A stretch of DNA of 8,241 nt. It comes from Clostridia bacterium. GTDB taxonomy: Bacteria; Bacillota; Clostridia; Peptostreptococcales; Anaerovoracaceae. Under the pieces are notes generated by a model. That model did no database searches. It worked only from the letters and a program-made list of their open reading frames with translations, and was not told the origin of the DNA. Of this stretch, positions 1 to 6,009 are shown one piece after another. Position numbers and translations under genes: made by a program. Position 1 is the first letter of the stretch, and the number at the start of each line of letters is the position of its first letter. The stretch covers positions 1 to 8,241 of the forward strand of contig CAAEEE010000329.1 of NCBI GenBank assembly GCA_900754805.1, in the 5' to 3' direction.

Positions 1-446
1 GCATCAAGTATCGAGTAAAAAAATCTGTCTTCAAAAGACATCCCATCAAAAATATTCTTATGGGGTGAATTAATCAGTCTAATTTTTTCTTGAGTGCGAA
101 TATCTATATATTCATCAAAGCCTACACGACGCAAATAAGGAGGGAATCCTCTTCTGCGCTCAAAAGATTTTGTATCTGGGTAAGGAAGTGAAATTTCATT
201 AATTTTAAATATTTCTTTATTTTTCTTAATTATGACACTATTTTGTTCACAATTAATGATAAAGGTCTTAAATGGATATGATAATACATTTTCCATTCCA
301 TTATTGCAAAAGTCATCTATCATCTTCAGTATAGTTGACTTTCCATATCCATTCGGTCCAGTAATTATCATTATACCTTCATCCGAAAAATTAAGTTCAT
401 AATCAAATCGCTCCAAAAGTTTTTTTATTTTTATCGATTTTAACAC
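1..446 (-). CDS. AAA-family ATPase, N-terminal part (runs off the left edge)
   Basis: The visible 148 residues begin at a GTG (446) preceded by a GGGGGAGGG ribosome binding site about 11 nt upstream; an in-frame TGA lies only three codons before the GTG, which fixes the start. The protein opens with a short beta-rich segment (MLKSIKIKKL) leading into Walker A GPNGYGKS at about residues 30-37, the usual layout of SMC/ABC-like AAA ATPases (AAA_15/AAA_21/AAA_23 type) whose Walker A is near the N terminus. The signature motif and Walker B would lie beyond the edge. The gene is AT-rich, unlike the recombinases. ATPases of this sort often pair with a nuclease or a DUF4435-type partner in defence loci, but the partner would be outside the window, so the function is undetermined. 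It may belong to the chromosome flanking the element or to a neighbouring element. Confidence 0.85.
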   Translation of the reverse strand, partial: MLKSIKIKKLLERFDYELNFSDEGIMIITGPNGYGKSTILKMIDDFCNNGMENVLSYPFKTFIINCEQNSVIIKKNKEIFKINEISLPYPDTKSFERRRGFPPYLRRVGFDEYIDIRTQEKIRLINSPHKNIFDGMSFEDRFFYSILD

Positions 447-485
447 TGCAATTCAGCCCTCCCCCACGCTTACAAATTTCATGTT

Positions 486-503
486 TTGTCACTTTATTGA
501 CAA
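486..503. promoter_or_regulatory. Inverted repeat at the start site of the partial ATPase gene (possible operator)
   Basis: TTGTCA (486-491) and TGACAA (498-503) form perfect 6-bp arms around a 6-bp centre. The right arm touches the -10 box of the minus-strand promoter and the palindrome covers the expected transcription start, which is a classic place for a repressor to bind. The regulator is unknown. Confidence 0.4.
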
Positions 504-531
504 TTATACCATGGCATTCTCTTTTTATCAA
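503..531 (-). promoter_or_regulatory. Sigma-70 type promoter for the partial ATPase gene
   Basis: On the minus strand TTGATA (531-526) is followed by exactly 17 nt and then a consensus TATAAT (508-503). Transcription would start near 496 and give a leader of about 50 nt before the GTG at 446. It means the ATPase gene has its own promoter and does not depend on read-through from the recombinase operon. Confidence 0.75.
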
Positions 532-659
532 CAAGCTCCTCATATAATAATATATGTTGCGTCTTTTTTTGAATACATTGATTTCTTCCTTCTAGTTTTT
601 AGTATTCCTTTCATCTTAACAGTTACAATCCCAAATAAAAGTAATGCTTTCTATGATGT

Positions 660-682
660 AGAGGGGCTGATGCAGCCCCTCT
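660..682 (-). terminator. Strong hairpin after the recombinase operon
   Basis: AGAGGGGCTG (660-669) pairs perfectly with CAGCCCCTCT (673-682), giving a 10-bp GC-rich stem with a 3-nt loop, 35 nt downstream of the last recombinase stop. On the minus strand it is followed by a mixed AT-rich sequence and not a clean U-tract, so termination could be incomplete; the hairpin could instead stabilise the mRNA end or belong to the attachment region. Confidence 0.6.
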
Positions 683-717
683 GTTTGATCTATCAAGTTA
701 TTTTTATGCGGCCCTTT

Positions 718-2394
718 TCACCCTTTCCGTATCGGCATGCGTTTGAGGGTATCCTGCATCTTCTCGCGCATCTGCAGGCCGCCTGCGAAGGTGATTAGGA
801 TTTCTTCGGTGGATAGGACTTCGACGCGTTTGAGCAGTTTGCGCAGCATTTTGTCGTCGAATTTCATCGGGTGATTTTTCAGCATGTCTGTGATCTGCAG
901 GACTTCCTGCACTTTTTCTTCTTGGCCCTCTCTTGCCGCGTTTTGCTCGATTGCCTTTTGGAGTCTGCGCTCCAGTTCGCTTTTTTCCGTGAGCAGCTCC
1001 ATGATGACATTGTCGTCGTAGTCCTCGATATTGTCCGCGGTGACGCTGCTGATCTTCGCGTCGATTTCGGTATCGAGCAGGGCAATGCGCTGCTGCAGGA
1101 CTTCGGTATTTCCAGTGCCGTCATCACTGCCCAGGATTCCTGTGCGGATTTGTTCTTTTAGGATGTGAAGGACATCGGTATCCTGTTTTGCAAGCCGCAT
1201 GACTGCCTGCATAATGGCCGCATGCAGGTGCTGTTCTTCGATGGTCGGCGAGCTGCACCGCTCCGGGCCTCCCTGCACACGGTTGATGCAGCGCCAGACC
1301 ACTTTGCGCTTACCGTTGCGATACCAGTTAACTCGTTTATAGCGCGCGCCACAGTCTCCACAGATCAGAATCTCGCTCAGCAGATACTGACTGCGGTACT
1401 TGCCGACGCCGGTTGCGGAGGAAAAATCGCCTTTCGGCGTAAGGCTTGTCCTTCGAGCCATTTCTTCCTGCACTTTCAGGAAAATCTCGCGCGGGATAAT
1501 CGCCGGGTGATGATCCTCGATATAGTACTGCACCCGCTCTCCGTTGTTGCGCAGGACTTTCTTTGTCAGGCAGTCTGCACAGAAGGTCTTGTTCGTTAAG
1601 TAGTCTCCGGCATATTTTTCATTGGTGAGGATACCGATGATCGTATTCTTATGCCATCTCTCTTTTCCGTCCGGAGAAGGGATTCCATCATCTGCAAGGC
1701 TCTTGATGATATCAAGAATCGTATCGCCCTCTAAGTATGCATCATAGCTTCTTCGCACGACCGCCGCCTGATGCGAAACGATTTCGACGGTTCCGTCCGG
1801 ATTCCTGCGGTAGCCATATAGTTTTGCAGGGAAGGCGACCTTGCCTTGCGCCGCAGCTTTGTCCTTGCCCCAGCGGATGTTTGCGCTGAGGTTTTCGGAC
1901 TCGGCCTGCGCTTGGCTGCCGAAAATCGAGATCAAAAATTCGCTGCCTGCTTTCATGCTGTGAATGCCTTGTTCCTCGAAATATACATCAACACCAATCT
2001 CTTTCAAGATGCGTATGTATTTGATGCAGTCTAAAGTGTTACGTGCGAATCTGGATACGGATTTGGTGAGGATCATATCGATCCGTCCGCGCTTGCAGCA
2101 GCGGATCATGCGGTTAAATTCGTCGCGATTTTTAACTGCGGTGCCGCTGATGCCCTTGTCCGCAAAGATGCCGACAAACTCCCAATTCGGTGTGTTTTTG
2201 ATCTTTTCTGTGTAATGTGAAGTCTGTACGGCGTAGCTATTGAGCTGCTCTTCCATCTCGGTGGATACCCTGCAGTAGGCCGCCACACGTAAAGGACGGT
2301 CTAAGGCATCTTCTGGTTTTGCAAGCGGTTTTGTCGCCGGAATAACTCTGACATTTTTATTTGGACTCTGGCTGGCTGTCTGCATGCTCTGCAT
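718..2394 (-). CDS. Large serine recombinase (third gene of the triplet)
   Basis: This is a 558-residue site-specific recombinase that should catalyse strand exchange between attachment sites through a 5'-phosphoserine intermediate. The N-terminal resolvase domain spans about residues 35-176: the nucleophile is Ser44 in YCRVS, and the conserved arginine motif VSRFARN follows near 112-118. A DNA-binding recombinase domain follows (about 190-311), then a zinc ribbon with Cys345, Cys348, Cys369 and Cys380, and a charged coiled-coil segment (about 431-491). The length fits a complete large serine recombinase. A longer frame begins at 2421, but the ATG at 2394 is preceded by GGAGGTG at the right distance while the upstream ATG has none, so I use 2394. 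Its first 38 bp overlap the end of the preceding recombinase gene, suggesting translational coupling. It is the last gene of the operon and a hairpin follows it. Confidence 0.93.
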   Translation of the reverse strand: MQSMQTASQSPNKNVRVIPATKPLAKPEDALDRPLRVAAYCRVSTEMEEQLNSYAVQTSHYTEKIKNTPNWEFVGIFADKGISGTAVKNRDEFNRMIRCCKRGRIDMILTKSVSRFARNTLDCIKYIRILKEIGVDVYFEEQGIHSMKAGSEFLISIFGSQAQAESENLSANIRWGKDKAAAQGKVAFPAKLYGYRRNPDGTVEIVSHQAAVVRRSYDAYLEGDTILDIIKSLADDGIPSPDGKERWHKNTIIGILTNEKYAGDYLTNKTFCADCLTKKVLRNNGERVQYYIEDHHPAIIPREIFLKVQEEMARRTSLTPKGDFSSATGVGKYRSQYLLSEILICGDCGARYKRVNWYRNGKRKVVWRCINRVQGGPERCSSPTIEEQHLHAAIMQAVMRLAKQDTDVLHILKEQIRTGILGSDDGTGNTEVLQQRIALLDTEIDAKISSVTADNIEDYDDNVIMELLTEKSELERRLQKAIEQNAAREGQEEKVQEVLQITDMLKNHPMKFDDKMLRKLLKRVEVLSTEEILITFAGGLQMREKMQDTLKRMPIRKG

Positions 2395-3229
2395 CCTCAC
2401 CACCTCCGATTCGCTGCTCATTCTTTAGTACGATGCCGACTCTGCCGCAAGCCTGCATACGGACTTCCTTGACGGCATGTGCGTAAAGTTCCCATGAAAA
2501 AACTGAGAGTGGTTCTTGTCTCTGAAACTCATCTCTCAGTCGCTGCGTTAAATATTCATTTGTGTCCAGTCTGCTGTAGGCTTCTGCAGTCTGTGCCATC
2601 AGCCTTCGGTATTGATCCTCAGTGTCCTCTCCAATGATAAGTGCTCTTGCTCGCGCTGCCTGTTTCTGCTTTTCGGCATGTGCCTTTTTCTCGTATCGAA
2701 TCTTTTGTGGATCCTGAATCAGCATGTTTAATTGCGCGCGCAGATCCTCTATCAACTCCGCATCCGGTTTAGCTGCGATGAGATGGCAGCTGTCGTTTTG
2801 GCAGACCCATCTTTCATATCGCTTGCCGCTGTAGCTGGGTCTGCGTTTCATGATCGCGCCGCACCGGTCGCAGTGTACATTGTGAATTTTATAAATGGCA
2901 TCCTTTCGATCGACCGCGCCCTGCTGATTGGCTTCCTTTAGTTTCTTCTGTACCGTTTCAAATGTCTTTTGATCAATGATTGGCGGATATTCTTCTGTTC
3001 CAAGATATCTCTCATCACTCAGAAGCCGTCTGACCCTGCTTTTATTCCAGTCTGTTTTTCCGTCCTGATATTCGATTCTGAGAAGTTCCAATAACCGGAC
3101 GCTCGCTGCAAGGCTACCTCCTTGTATATAGTCTCGGTACATATTTCGAAGCACATCTGCCTCTCTTTCATGGAGGACCTTTTTCCCGTTTTCATATTTC
3201 CACCCAAAAGGGATATTTCTGATTTTCAT
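2357..3229 (-). CDS. Recombinase-family protein lacking the catalytic resolvase domain (middle gene)
   Basis: This 290-residue protein starts directly in the DNA-binding recombinase domain (about 1-98, opening with IPFGWKYENGK), then has a zinc ribbon with Cys120, Cys123, Cys143 and Cys148, and a long basic helical or coiled-coil stretch (about 155-230). The YxRVS serine motif and the SRFAR arginine motif are absent, so it cannot cleave DNA by the serine mechanism on its own. The frame is intact, with a good ribosome binding site (GGGAGGTG) that overlaps the stop of the preceding gene, and its own 3' end overlaps the next gene. This argues for a maintained accessory subunit and against a decaying pseudogene. 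A plausible role is to form mixed complexes with one or both catalytic recombinases through the coiled coil, or to set site choice or direction. The role is inference; the domain assignment is firm. Confidence 0.88.
   Translation of the reverse strand: MKIRNIPFGWKYENGKKVLHEREADVLRNMYRDYIQGGSLAASVRLLELLRIEYQDGKTDWNKSRVRRLLSDERYLGTEEYPPIIDQKTFETVQKKLKEANQQGAVDRKDAIYKIHNVHCDRCGAIMKRRPSYSGKRYERWVCQNDSCHLIAAKPDAELIEDLRAQLNMLIQDPQKIRYEKKAHAEKQKQAARARALIIGEDTEDQYRRLMAQTAEAYSRLDTNEYLTQRLRDEFQRQEPLSVFSWELYAHAVKEVRMQACGRVGIVLKNEQRIGGGEDAEHADSQPESK
2401..2407 (-). promoter_or_regulatory. Ribosome binding site that fixes the start of the third recombinase
   Basis: GGAGGTG lies 6 nt before the ATG at 2394, inside the 3' end of the longer open frame that begins at 2421. 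No such site precedes the ATG at 2421. The site lies upstream of the stop of the middle recombinase gene (2357), so ribosomes finishing that gene pass over it. Confidence 0.8.
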
Positions 3230-3240
3230 GCTGCACCTCC

Positions 3241-4779
3241 CTATCCTGCTACATGCTCGGTAAGCGAGATTCCGCCAAGAATTTCAAAGGTAATCTTCTC
3301 TTTACTTATCACGCGCATTTTCTCGACCAGTTCAAGGAAAATCTCCGAATTGAATGCCCAGCTGTCAGCGCTGCCCTTCAGGATGTCACTCAGCTCCCTA
3401 AGCTCGCCCAGATGCTGACTTTCCTCTGTGCAGTACAGCAGTCCGCTTCGCTTTCTTCGGAGTGCCAGGATGCGCCGGTTGATTTCATTAACACGCCGGT
3501 GATAATCTTCCGCGCCCATTGTCTGCTGCTGATATAGTTTCACAAGCAGATGATTTTTTGCAGTAAGGTCTGCGACCTCTTTATCGATGCGCTGAATTAC
3601 TTCGGTATTTGCATGGCGCGTGTGGTAGAATTCTTCGGTCTTTTGAATCAGTGACTCAACGAGGCTTTCTCTGTTATCTCGCAGTTTGTGCAGCAGCAGC
3701 GTAAAGGTATCTTCCAGTCGTTTCTCCGGAAAGCGGATGGAACGACAGTTTGTTTTGCCCGCGGCCCTTGCCGCACACATCCAGTAGGCTTTACCGTTTG
3801 TGGTCTGTCTGCGAAAGGTCTTGCCGCAGTCCGGGCAGTATAGGATGCCGGAGAAAGGATAACGATTTCTCTTCGCATAGCTGCTTCCGCGTCTTTTCTC
3901 CAGCAAGATCTGCACTGCCTCGAAAATCTCTCCGGTAATAATCGCAGGATTTGCGTTTTCCACATAGTACTTCGGCATTTCGCCGTTGTTTTTCTTCCGT
4001 TTGAACGGCAGGGTCTGTGTCGTATATCTTTCCTGCAGGATGGCATCGCCCATATAGCGCGGATTTCGGAGAATTTGGTCTACGCTTGTATACGACCATA
4101 TCCTGCCGCCGCTTGGCGTTGAGATGTTCTTTGCGGTCAAGAGATTCGCAATGCTTTGCCTGCCGATACCGCGCAGCGCGAGGCGGAACATCCAGCGCAC
4201 CACTTTTGCTTCCGGCTCGAAAATTTCAAGCAGGCCGTCGATCAGGCGAAAGCCGTATGCGGCTTTGCAGCAGTTAAACTCCCCGCGTTCCATCCGCTTG
4301 CGGTAGCTCCAGCGCATATTTTCCGAGATGGAGATCGACTCCTGCTGTGCGACCACGCCGGGCATGGTTAAAATCATTTCGGCACTTAGCTTTGCCGTGT
4401 CGATGCCCTGTTCCTCAAAATACACGCTCACGCCGATTTCTTTCAGCATACGCACGCTTAAAAGGAGTTCCTCGGTGTTTCGCGCAAACCGGCTGACACT
4501 TTTGGTGAGGATGCGGTCGATGCGGCCGCCTTTACAGTCTGCAAGCATGCGGTTCATTTCATCGCGTCTTTCCATGGAGGTTCCGGTAATGCCCTCGTCT
4601 GCGTAAATGTCGACCAGCGTATACTCTGGGTGACCCTGCACATAGGTGCTGTAGTAACGGATCTGATTGGTGAATGAGTGCAGCTGATCCTCGAAATCCG
4701 AAGAGACTCTGCAGTATATGGCAAGTCTAATCTTGTGCGCGCTCACTGCCTCGATTGGTTTGATCTCTGTAACGTTCAT
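3241..4779 (-). CDS. Large serine recombinase (first gene of the triplet)
   Basis: This is a 512-residue recombinase of the same family as the gene at 718-2394 but clearly diverged from it. The resolvase domain (about 17-160) has nucleophile Ser26 in IYCRVSS and the motif VSRFARN near 95-101. The recombinase DNA-binding domain lies at about 175-295, a zinc ribbon uses Cys315, Cys318, Cys335 and Cys345, and a coiled coil lies at about 393-443. All catalytic landmarks I can check are present. The open frame extends to an ATG at 4839, but AAAGGAAG six nt before the ATG at 4779 marks the better start, and the upstream extension contains a perfect hairpin. Only 11 bp separate it from the middle recombinase gene, so the three are one operon. 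Two active enzymes plus one non-catalytic homologue could recognise different attachment half-sites or act as one complex. Confidence 0.93.
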   Translation of the reverse strand: MNVTEIKPIEAVSAHKIRLAIYCRVSSDFEDQLHSFTNQIRYYSTYVQGHPEYTLVDIYADEGITGTSMERRDEMNRMLADCKGGRIDRILTKSVSRFARNTEELLLSVRMLKEIGVSVYFEEQGIDTAKLSAEMILTMPGVVAQQESISISENMRWSYRKRMERGEFNCCKAAYGFRLIDGLLEIFEPEAKVVRWMFRLALRGIGRQSIANLLTAKNISTPSGGRIWSYTSVDQILRNPRYMGDAILQERYTTQTLPFKRKKNNGEMPKYYVENANPAIITGEIFEAVQILLEKRRGSSYAKRNRYPFSGILYCPDCGKTFRRQTTNGKAYWMCAARAAGKTNCRSIRFPEKRLEDTFTLLLHKLRDNRESLVESLIQKTEEFYHTRHANTEVIQRIDKEVADLTAKNHLLVKLYQQQTMGAEDYHRRVNEINRRILALRRKRSGLLYCTEESQHLGELRELSDILKGSADSWAFNSEIFLELVEKMRVISKEKITFEILGGISLTEHVAG

Positions 4780-4785
4780 TTTGCA

Positions 4786-4793
4786 CTTCCTTT
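4786..4793 (-). promoter_or_regulatory. Ribosome binding site that fixes the start of the first recombinase
   Basis: AAAGGAAG lies 6 nt before the ATG at 4779. The ATG 60 nt further upstream lacks a comparable site. Confidence 0.65.
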
Positions 4794-4802
4794 CTGTGAT
4801 GT

Positions 4803-4821
4803 CCGCAAAACTCTTTTGCGG
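4803..4821. promoter_or_regulatory. Perfect hairpin in the leader of the recombinase operon
   Basis: CCGCAAAA (4803-4810) and TTTTGCGG (4814-4821) form a perfect 8-bp stem with a CTC loop, ending 10 nt before the ribosome binding site of the first recombinase. No U-tract follows on the minus strand, so it is more likely a translational control element, mRNA stabiliser or protein-binding palindrome than a terminator. Confidence 0.5.
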
Positions 4822-4874
4822 CAACAACAACACTACCATAGAAGTTCAAATACATCCAGCGTTATTTGCAATGA

Positions 4875-5060
4875 TTATGTTTTTATACAATTCTCGTCTG
4901 AAAGCTTGTAAAATACAGCGTTTTCAGCTTTGATCCGCACAAATTCTTCTTCGGTGATCACGCTGATTTCCAAAAGCATGCTCAAAAGGTTCACGCAGTA
5001 AAGGTGCGCGGCAAGGCGCATGGCCTTTTCAGTTTCTTTCTTCATCTTTTCGTTTTTCAT
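4875..5060 (-). CDS. Small helical protein of 61 aa upstream of the recombinases, function unknown
   Basis: The ATG at 5060 has a GGAGAAA ribosome binding site about 8 nt upstream. The protein is predicted to be mostly helical: a lysine/glutamate-rich start (MKNEKMKKETEK), a hydrophobic helix (about 16-33), then LLEISVITEEEFVRIKAE, which resembles the short helical hairpin of SHOCT-like domains (leucines, then ITEEEF and a lysine). It lies 95 nt before the first recombinase in the same direction. Small ORFs in this position in integrative elements are sometimes excisionase-like directionality factors; this one has no clear DNA-binding motif, so that remains speculation. Confidence 0.65.
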   Translation of the reverse strand: MKNEKMKKETEKAMRLAAHLYCVNLLSMLLEISVITEEEFVRIKAENAVFYKLSDENCIKT

Positions 5061-5085
5061 GACACTTTCTCCAGTTTTCCAATAA

Positions 5086-5115
5086 AAAATCCTCCGATTT
5101 TTGTCAGAGGATTTT
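5086..5115. terminator. Bidirectional intrinsic terminator or attenuator before the small ORF
   Basis: AAAATCCTC (5086-5094) pairs perfectly with GAGGATTTT (5107-5115) around a 12-nt loop. On the minus strand it is followed by further T residues (TTTATT), and on the plus strand by a T-rich run, so it can work in both directions. It separates the upstream cargo from the small ORF and recombinases. A weak promoter-like CTGACA with a 17-nt spacer overlaps it, so it could also act as an attenuator. Confidence 0.7.
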
Positions 5116-5151
5116 CTTGTTTTCTTTTTTATTTGTATGACTAAGCCGTTA

Positions 5152-5228
5152 ATCGTTCACCTTGATCGTTCACCCGATCATTCACCTTTTCGTTCCTCCC
5201 TGCTATTTTCAACTTCCAATCGTTCACC
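5152..5228. repeat. Four direct repeats of ATCRTTCACC
   Basis: Copies lie at 5152-5161, 5165-5174, 5177-5186 (one base different) and 5219-5228. The first three are spaced 12-13 bp apart, close to one helical turn, and the fourth is 42 bp further on. The arrangement resembles iterons or multiple protein-binding sites, for instance for a recombination accessory factor, replication initiator or partition protein. The last copy overlaps the stop of the broken gene tail. No long frame uses the repeats convincingly. Confidence 0.7.
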
Positions 5229-5364
5229 CTCCTGTCAGATGCAGCTGCGATTTTGGGCTAAAAGGCTCGGGGTTGTTCTCGGGGTCGTTCTCGGGGTTCA
5301 TCTCGGGGTCGTCTGCTGATTCGCCCCCTGCAGATTCTTCACATAATAAAAAGACCTGATTCCT
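5224..5364 (-). pseudogene. 3' tail of a broken gene with an acidic xxPE repeat
   Basis: One minus-strand frame is open for 46 codons from just after a TGA (5367-5365) to a TGA at 5226-5224. It has no suitable start; the only in-frame ATG lies inside the repeat. The peptide has a glutamate/glycine/alanine-rich stretch, then four tandem tetrapeptides ending in PE (DDPE, MNPE, NDPE, NNPE), then a tail ending SQLHLTGG. This looks like the disordered C terminus of a larger protein whose front has been lost, possibly when the AT-rich ATPase cassette inserted. The parent family is not recognised. Chance openness of a short GC-rich repeat cannot be excluded. Confidence 0.45.
5266..5313. repeat. Four tandem 12-bp repeats (CTCGGGGTYGTT type)
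   Basis: Units begin at 5266, 5278, 5290 and 5302, with only small differences at the last five positions. A period of 12 bp keeps a reading frame, and on the minus strand each unit encodes a tetrapeptide ending in Pro-Glu. Confidence 0.9.
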
Positions 5365-5379
5365 TCATAGAACCAAGTC
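5353..5379 (-). terminator. Intrinsic terminator of the ATPase/nuclease-like operon
   Basis: On the minus strand GACTTGGTTC (5379-5370) pairs with GAATCAGGTC (5362-5353), with two mismatches, around a 7-nt loop and is followed immediately by TTTTTATT. It lies 45 nt after the stop of the 194-aa gene, as expected for the end of that operon. Confidence 0.7.
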
Positions 5380-5424
5380 CTGTAAAAAATATTCTTTTCA
5401 AACGAAAACGAGCTTGTCCGTTTT

Positions 5425-6009
5425 TTAGCTGCTTATCTTTGCAACAAACTCCTGCTCAAATTCTTCTTTGGTGTATGTAGCCACTTCTTTGAAACAGTAG
5501 CCTTTGAACTTGTCCAAGCCAAATCCAATTTTTCTATCTTTGGCAAGTTTGAAAATGCTTTTACTGATTTCCTCTCTTGCCGGTGAGTCCTGCATCTTTG
5601 TTTTCGGGTTTATATTTTCATTGTCCGAATTTTTCACTTCATTATACACAAGGATGTAGTTCAAATGTTCTCTCGTGTAGCTTACACTTTCACCAATAAT
5701 ATCAGTCAGAATCAGCAGGCTGTCATAAATTTTCTCTTTCAGCTCCGGTCCTTTTCTTTTTTCCATATATCCGTTCTTGAACTCAATAAAAGTATCGATG
5801 CCGCCTTGCTGAATATATAAAGCGTCATTTGATTTTGGGTGGTTTTTCAATCCCTTTTCTTTTGCATAGGCTTCTTTTATTTTATCAAAATTGATAACAC
5901 CGACTTGTGATTCTGTCATATATTCGACGCGGCCTCCATTTTCATCTTTGGACGCACACTTTAATGTTACGACATGGTTTAGAATCGGATATTCCTCTAT
6001 ATTAATCAT
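5425..6009 (-). CDS. Putative PD-(D/E)XK-like nuclease partner of the ATPase
   Basis: This 194-residue protein belongs to no family I recognise by name. Its start overlaps the stop of the upstream ATPase gene by 8 bp, with a GAGGT site 6 nt before the ATG, so the two proteins are translationally coupled. Residues 62-80 read as an acidic residue at the start of one strand (Asp62, ALYIQQ), a tight turn, and a second strand with FIEFKNG, where Glu76 and Lys78 sit 14 and 16 residues after Asp62. This D-x13-E-x-K spacing is the hallmark of PD-(D/E)XK nucleases. A long amphipathic helix follows (about 88-106), then a hydrophobic strand LNYILVYN (about 116-123), also fitting that fold. A helical lysine-rich N-terminal part could supply the extra acidic residue (Glu46 or Glu51). 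Nuclease activity is inferred from the pattern only. Alternatives are an antitoxin or a structural partner. There is no signal peptide or membrane segment. Confidence 0.85.
   Translation of the reverse strand: MINIEEYPILNHVVTLKCASKDENGGRVEYMTESQVGVINFDKIKEAYAKEKGLKNHPKSNDALYIQQGGIDTFIEFKNGYMEKRKGPELKEKIYDSLLILTDIIGESVSYTREHLNYILVYNEVKNSDNENINPKTKMQDSPAREEISKSIFKLAKDRKIGFGLDKFKGYCFKEVATYTKEEFEQEFVAKISS

Larger units (their letters stand above)
447..717. other. AT-rich spacer; candidate element boundary
   Basis: This stretch separates the stop of the last recombinase gene from the partial ATPase gene and holds a hairpin, a promoter and a palindrome, listed separately. I see no convincing gene in it. 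On the minus strand one frame is open for 36 codons after a TAG and ends at a TGA near 550, without a ribosome binding site, and could be a leftover gene end. Large serine recombinase genes usually lie next to one end of their element, so an attachment site is expected here, but I cannot identify a core sequence from one end alone. Confidence 0.4.

Noticed and set aside
397..550. Minus-strand frames near the ATPase promoter, including one of about 45 codons starting near 552
   Set aside because: They run through the TATAAT promoter and into the ATPase gene in another frame; no supporting ribosome binding site fits.
481..798. Plus-strand frame of 105 codons
   Set aside because: It crosses the hairpin at 660-682 and runs into the end of the recombinase gene on the other strand, lacks a ribosome binding site, and shows a low-complexity composition without a domain.
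1165..1599. Plus-strand frame of 144 codons inside the third recombinase gene
   Set aside because: It is antisense to a well-supported gene with catalytic and zinc motifs, and has no motif of its own.
2395..2421. Longer start of the third recombinase
   Set aside because: No ribosome binding site precedes the ATG at 2421, while GGAGGTG precedes the ATG at 2394.
4780..4839. 20-residue N-terminal extension of the first recombinase
   Set aside because: The extension contains a perfect hairpin and lacks a ribosome binding site; the ATG at 4779 has one.
5141..5228. Minus-strand frame of about 28 codons from a GTG through the direct repeats
   Set aside because: The AGGAGG sits directly against the GTG without spacing, and the repeated Val-Asn-Asp residues are simply the DNA repeats read as protein.
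5152..5228. CRISPR array
   Set aside because: The repeats are only 10 bp, the intervals are 2-3 bp or 32 bp and not uniform, and no cas gene is present.
5101..5359. Two overlapping plus-strand frames of 65-72 codons across the repeat region
   Set aside because: Their length comes from the tandem repeats and T-rich DNA; no start signal and no domain.
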